Source: Yponomeuta sedellus (taxonomy: Eukaryota > Arthropoda > Insecta > Lepidoptera > Yponomeutidae). Taken from it: a DNA stretch of 64,000 nt. Position 1 is the stretch's first letter. Each line of letters starts with the position of its first letter. The position numbers were made by a program, and so were the translations under genes. The stretch spans positions 11,767,473 to 11,831,472 of the forward strand of contig OW203724.1 of assembly GCA_934045075.1 (NCBI GenBank), written 5' to 3'. This document shows, piece after piece, positions 61,008 to 64,000 of the stretch. Below the pieces are notes generated by a model. That model was not told the origin of the DNA and ran no database searches. It saw only the letters and a program-made list of their open reading frames with translations.

Positions 61008-61100
61008 AACCCGGGCTTGGCCTCTGCGGTGGAGTATGGCCTTACCTTCCTGCGATGCAGGAAGAGACCCATGCCCCAGCGATAAGGACATACAAGGGTT
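61008..61100 (-). repeat. Repeat family A end fragment
   Basis: CGGGCTTGGCCTCTGCGGTG to ACATACAAGGGTTTAT: the same terminal part as at 33173 and 34322. Confidence 0.75.
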
Positions 61101-62440
61101 TATATCGAAATCTATAATCAAAACAATAGACACAGAAACATTACGGCTACAGCACTGAATTATCAAATATAATATCCTGATGCTTTGTTAGATAGCTGCA
61201 TCGCCTTCCTATGTGACTTGTTGCCCATATAATTTTTCAGCATTCATTCCACTCAGCAGAAAATGTGTCAACTCGAATTTATCGCAAGAACCCTTTCGGT
61301 CTTTTTGTGCATTCTGCCGCAACCACGGTGCCCTTGAATTCAGTATAGAATTCAAATTTGAATTTGCATCAATGGATCTCGTACAATACCGTCTAGCCGC
61401 GATTGTTTATTAGGTAAAACGTAATTACCGTAGTTCCCTAATAAATAATCGACCCGTTCAATATACAACTATGTATGAGTATCGCGAATAATAAGGAATA
61501 CTAAAATTATTACTTATTATATTTTAATATATTACAATATTTATTAATATTAGCAATGTTTCTATTCCAGATTTCTTCAAAATAGTCCTTGTCTGGAAAA
61601 ATGGGTGCTAGCATTTAGAAGAGAGAACTGGTCACCTACATCAAATGCTCGAATATGCTCTCTACATTTCGACAAAATGTACATTTTGGTGGTCTGAGGT
61701 ACCCTTCGAAAGAATTTATATGAGAAAAACTTATTAATAATACAGTTTATGATTGTATTCCATTGGTGGTCCTAGATAGCGTCCCTAAGCGCCTTAACTT
61801 GTAAAATTGAAACGTGTAAAATAAAACGTATTTTTAATTATACAAAATGACAATTGTTTATAAAATGTTTGCTACGTTCTACAAACAATTGTCAGACAAG
61901 TTGTATGATTAATAAAATCAAAACTAAATCTGCATTTTTATTCATGGCCTATGAACGACTGAAATATTTTGCCCCACATTATGGCAATTCACTTTTACTG
62001 TGGCAACATACACGCACACAAACAAATAATATTCACCGACGTAAAATCGGTTACACTGTGCCTTGATCTATAGTTCTACTCTAGTTCTACTCTATCTACG
62101 ACCGTGGTACAGAATTTTTTAGCATTTTTTTTAGAAAAACACCACAGACTAATGGTGTTATGTTTAAAAAAAAGATTCTTCTAAAACAGATTTGATTCAA
62201 CTCATTCAACTGATAAAAAAATATAGGGAAGAGCGGGTGATCTGCTTTTCCGCTATAAAGGGAAAATTCCCTCAAGGCAGATCGTATGTCAGGAGCCGGC
62301 CTAACAGCAACTTCACCGCGCCGATACGAACCGGTGAAGGCTGCTGTACCACTGGCAAAGTGAACTATTGCCTCCAACAGACCGGCAGTCGGTGCGTAGA
62401 CCTTTACTGGAACTTATGAATCAATGTCTCGCGACTATGT
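61101..62440. other. Intergenic DNA, nothing recognised
   Basis: Mostly AT-rich. 61370-61440 shares a motif (GTTTATTAGGTAAAA) with 51700. Open frames at 62096-62419 on both strands are unrecognised. Confidence 0.45.
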
Positions 62441-62821
62441 AAGTACGCACATTTTTACGTTTTTATTTAATTTCAACTTCTTGTCTTTCTCGGAAGAGTC
62501 CGACCAAGCTTCGCTCTGATTCGCGGGGCTGGTAAGTAGAGACGAAGCTCGCGTTGTCGGTTGCTCGTCTCCGACTGCTTGCTGCAGGCGCCCGCGCGGA
62601 GGTGTGGGGCGCGGGGGGGTTGCGTGCGCCGACAACTGTTGCGGGGGACTCCCGCGCATGCTACGCGCGGAGCTCGTTGTTTCTTCGTAGGCAATGTCAC
62701 TAGGCATCAAGGTGCAGACACACCTCACGACATTTTCGTTCTTAGAGAGGATGTGTAGTGCTTTCAAAAGTTTTACTTCAAAAAGACAAGAATATTGTAG
62801 GTACAATAGATTTAGCACCAA
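62441..62821 (-). other. GC-rich open stretch of unknown nature
   Basis: 62500-62680 is strongly GC-rich against an AT-rich background. A minus frame stays open for 128 codons and encodes a Pro/Ser/Thr-rich, disordered segment (SPPQQLSAHATPPRPTPPRG). It could be a coding exon, a first exon/CpG-rich promoter, or a transposon part. No homology recognised. Confidence 0.3.
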
Positions 62822-63497
62822 ACTATTGTTGACATTTTACATGTACTTTTTGGTTTCAAAATAAATAATTATTTATTTTATTTATTAAGTGAGTATGTAC
62901 AATTATTATAATTAATATTTATTATTATTATTACGAAGTCAGAGGGAAGACAGTGTTAGTCTTGCTTTGAGAATGATTTTATGTGGGGTGCTGCTAAAGC
63001 GAAGACAGTTGACAATGTTCTGTCAAGGGTAATTACTATTCGGGTGATGGTGCTCTTCCACCATAACGGTAAATTATGCTTGCTTGATCGCTTATGATTG
63101 AGGACGGCTGGTCCAACCTCTTCTATGGTCCGAGGGTCCACTGTTATGTCATCATGTCATGTCATGAAACACTTCGCTTGTGCTATGTATAATGTTGGCG
63201 TATATATTGCGCGCGCAGAGTTGACATGTGCTCGCCACAAATTTGTTCATAACAAAGTCTAAGTAGCTGATAACGTGTTTTAAAAAAGTTATTAATTGAG
63301 TTTCAGTGGACAGCGAATCGACATTTGCATTTTTTTTTCAGTTACACAATGGTAATACGATAAAATACGCCAAAAACTAACAAAAAAAAATCGCTTTAGG
63401 TACAGCTTATTATTTCTAAAACGAATCCTTAAATCGAAAAATGGTTTTCCATCGCTTACAATACTTTTAAACGACCAATCGATACCCCACGATAGGA

Positions 63498-64000
63498 CTT
63501 TAAGGGTCACCGCACACGGGCCACCGGCCACAACCACAAAACGCCGCCAATGGCATATTTCCTGTAATTTTCATACATTTTATATGGACTCGCCGCACAC
63601 GGTTGGCGCCGGTGGCGGCCACACGCTACAAATCGTCGCAGCTTGCTTCTTGTGGCTCGCCCCGGCCACTAAACGTCGACACAAAAAGCCGCCACACGCC
63701 ACTCGCGCGATTCCGCGCCCCTCTCTCCTTTGCCTCAGTTAACCTGTGCTGTAAAGTCGACGGTAACGCACGGTAGTCTGTGGTTCATATAGGTAGATAA
63801 ATATGGATATAGAATTATTTATATCAGGGATACAATCCCGTCCTGAGATTTGGGATTCAAAAAGTGATAGTTATAGTAATAGAGGAGAAAAAGTGAAGGC
63901 CTGGGAATAAATCTGCGATATGTTTATTGAAATTGTTGTGAAACTTACCTTAATGTGATAGCTAGTCTTTCCGCAGGTGCGATGCTTTTCCGCATGTTGG
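63498..64000 (+). mobile_element. PIF/Harbinger-like element, left end (runs off the window)
   Basis: Starts GGGTCACCGCACACGGGCC after TTA. GC-rich leader with repeated CCGCACACGG (63522, 63591). Contains a MADF frame typical of this superfamily. Confidence 0.5.
63803..63970 (+). pseudogene. MADF-domain frame of the Harbinger-like element, with a stop
   Basis: MDIELFISGIQSRPEIWDSK, DSYSNRGEKVKAWE, then TAA, then ICDMFIEIVVK in the same frame. In MADF domains a Glu usually stands where the TAA is, so this copy looks broken, or an intron is missed. Continues beyond 64000 if at all. Confidence 0.6.

Noticed and set aside
62192..62419. Cys-containing 75-codon plus-strand frame
   Set aside because: No signal peptide, no recognisable family and an overlapping open frame on the other strand; not supportable as a gene.
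1..64000. CRISPR arrays, operons, phage or bacterial mobile elements
   Set aside because: Spliceosomal introns and insect-type transposons show this is eukaryotic nuclear DNA; no regular repeat-spacer arrays were seen.

Overview
This is an insect nuclear window, most likely from a moth or butterfly. It is AT-rich and intron-rich. It is full of mariner, jockey-like, RTE-like and R1-like relics, tRNA-derived SINEs, fold-back MITEs, and copies of an interspersed repeat of a kind I recall as common in Lepidoptera. No bacterial features are present. The species cannot be named from the sequence.

The main content is one large minus-strand gene that fills about 50 kb, from its ATG at 59665 down to a stop at 10035. 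I assembled it by hand as 42 coding exons (6057 nt, 2018 codons plus stop) with matching splice phases throughout. It is the insect ortholog of CFAP44 (WDR52), a WD40 plus coiled-coil protein of motile cilia and sperm flagella. The WD40 part lies at 57.6-41.4 kb and the coiled-coil part at 41.2-10.0 kb. A palindromic RFX-type X-box lies about 110 bp upstream of the ATG, as expected for a ciliary gene. Exon 3 (163 nt, not a multiple of three) is present twice in a 785-bp tandem duplication that also carries the 3' end of a non-LTR retrotransposon.

Nested antisense inside CFAP44 intron 35 is a complete, intronless SLC26A11-type sulfate/anion transporter (22072-23856, plus strand). It looks like a retrogene with its own TATA/initiator region. 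Its first canonical poly(A) signal lies beyond CFAP44 exon 35, so its 3' UTR should run antisense across that whole exon.

Region by region. 0-5.5 kb: decayed non-LTR elements on the minus strand. 6.1-8.4 kb: a mariner broken by a CAGTG-ended DNA element that itself holds a fold-back element. 9.1-9.3 kb: a possible terminal exon of an unknown plus-strand neighbour that converges on CFAP44. 10-59.7 kb: CFAP44 with element-filled introns, including a MADF-domain transposon relic, a 484-bp (CACT)n array, a 111-bp near-perfect palindrome and several fold-back elements. 59.7-64 kb: intergenic DNA with a GC-rich open stretch of unknown meaning and, at the right edge, the start of a PIF/Harbinger-like element with a MADF reading frame.

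I found no undescribed multi-gene system. The most notable signals are the duplicated exon 3, the antisense-nested transporter, and the (CACT)n tract that presents more than a hundred decoy 5' splice sites just after exon 40.
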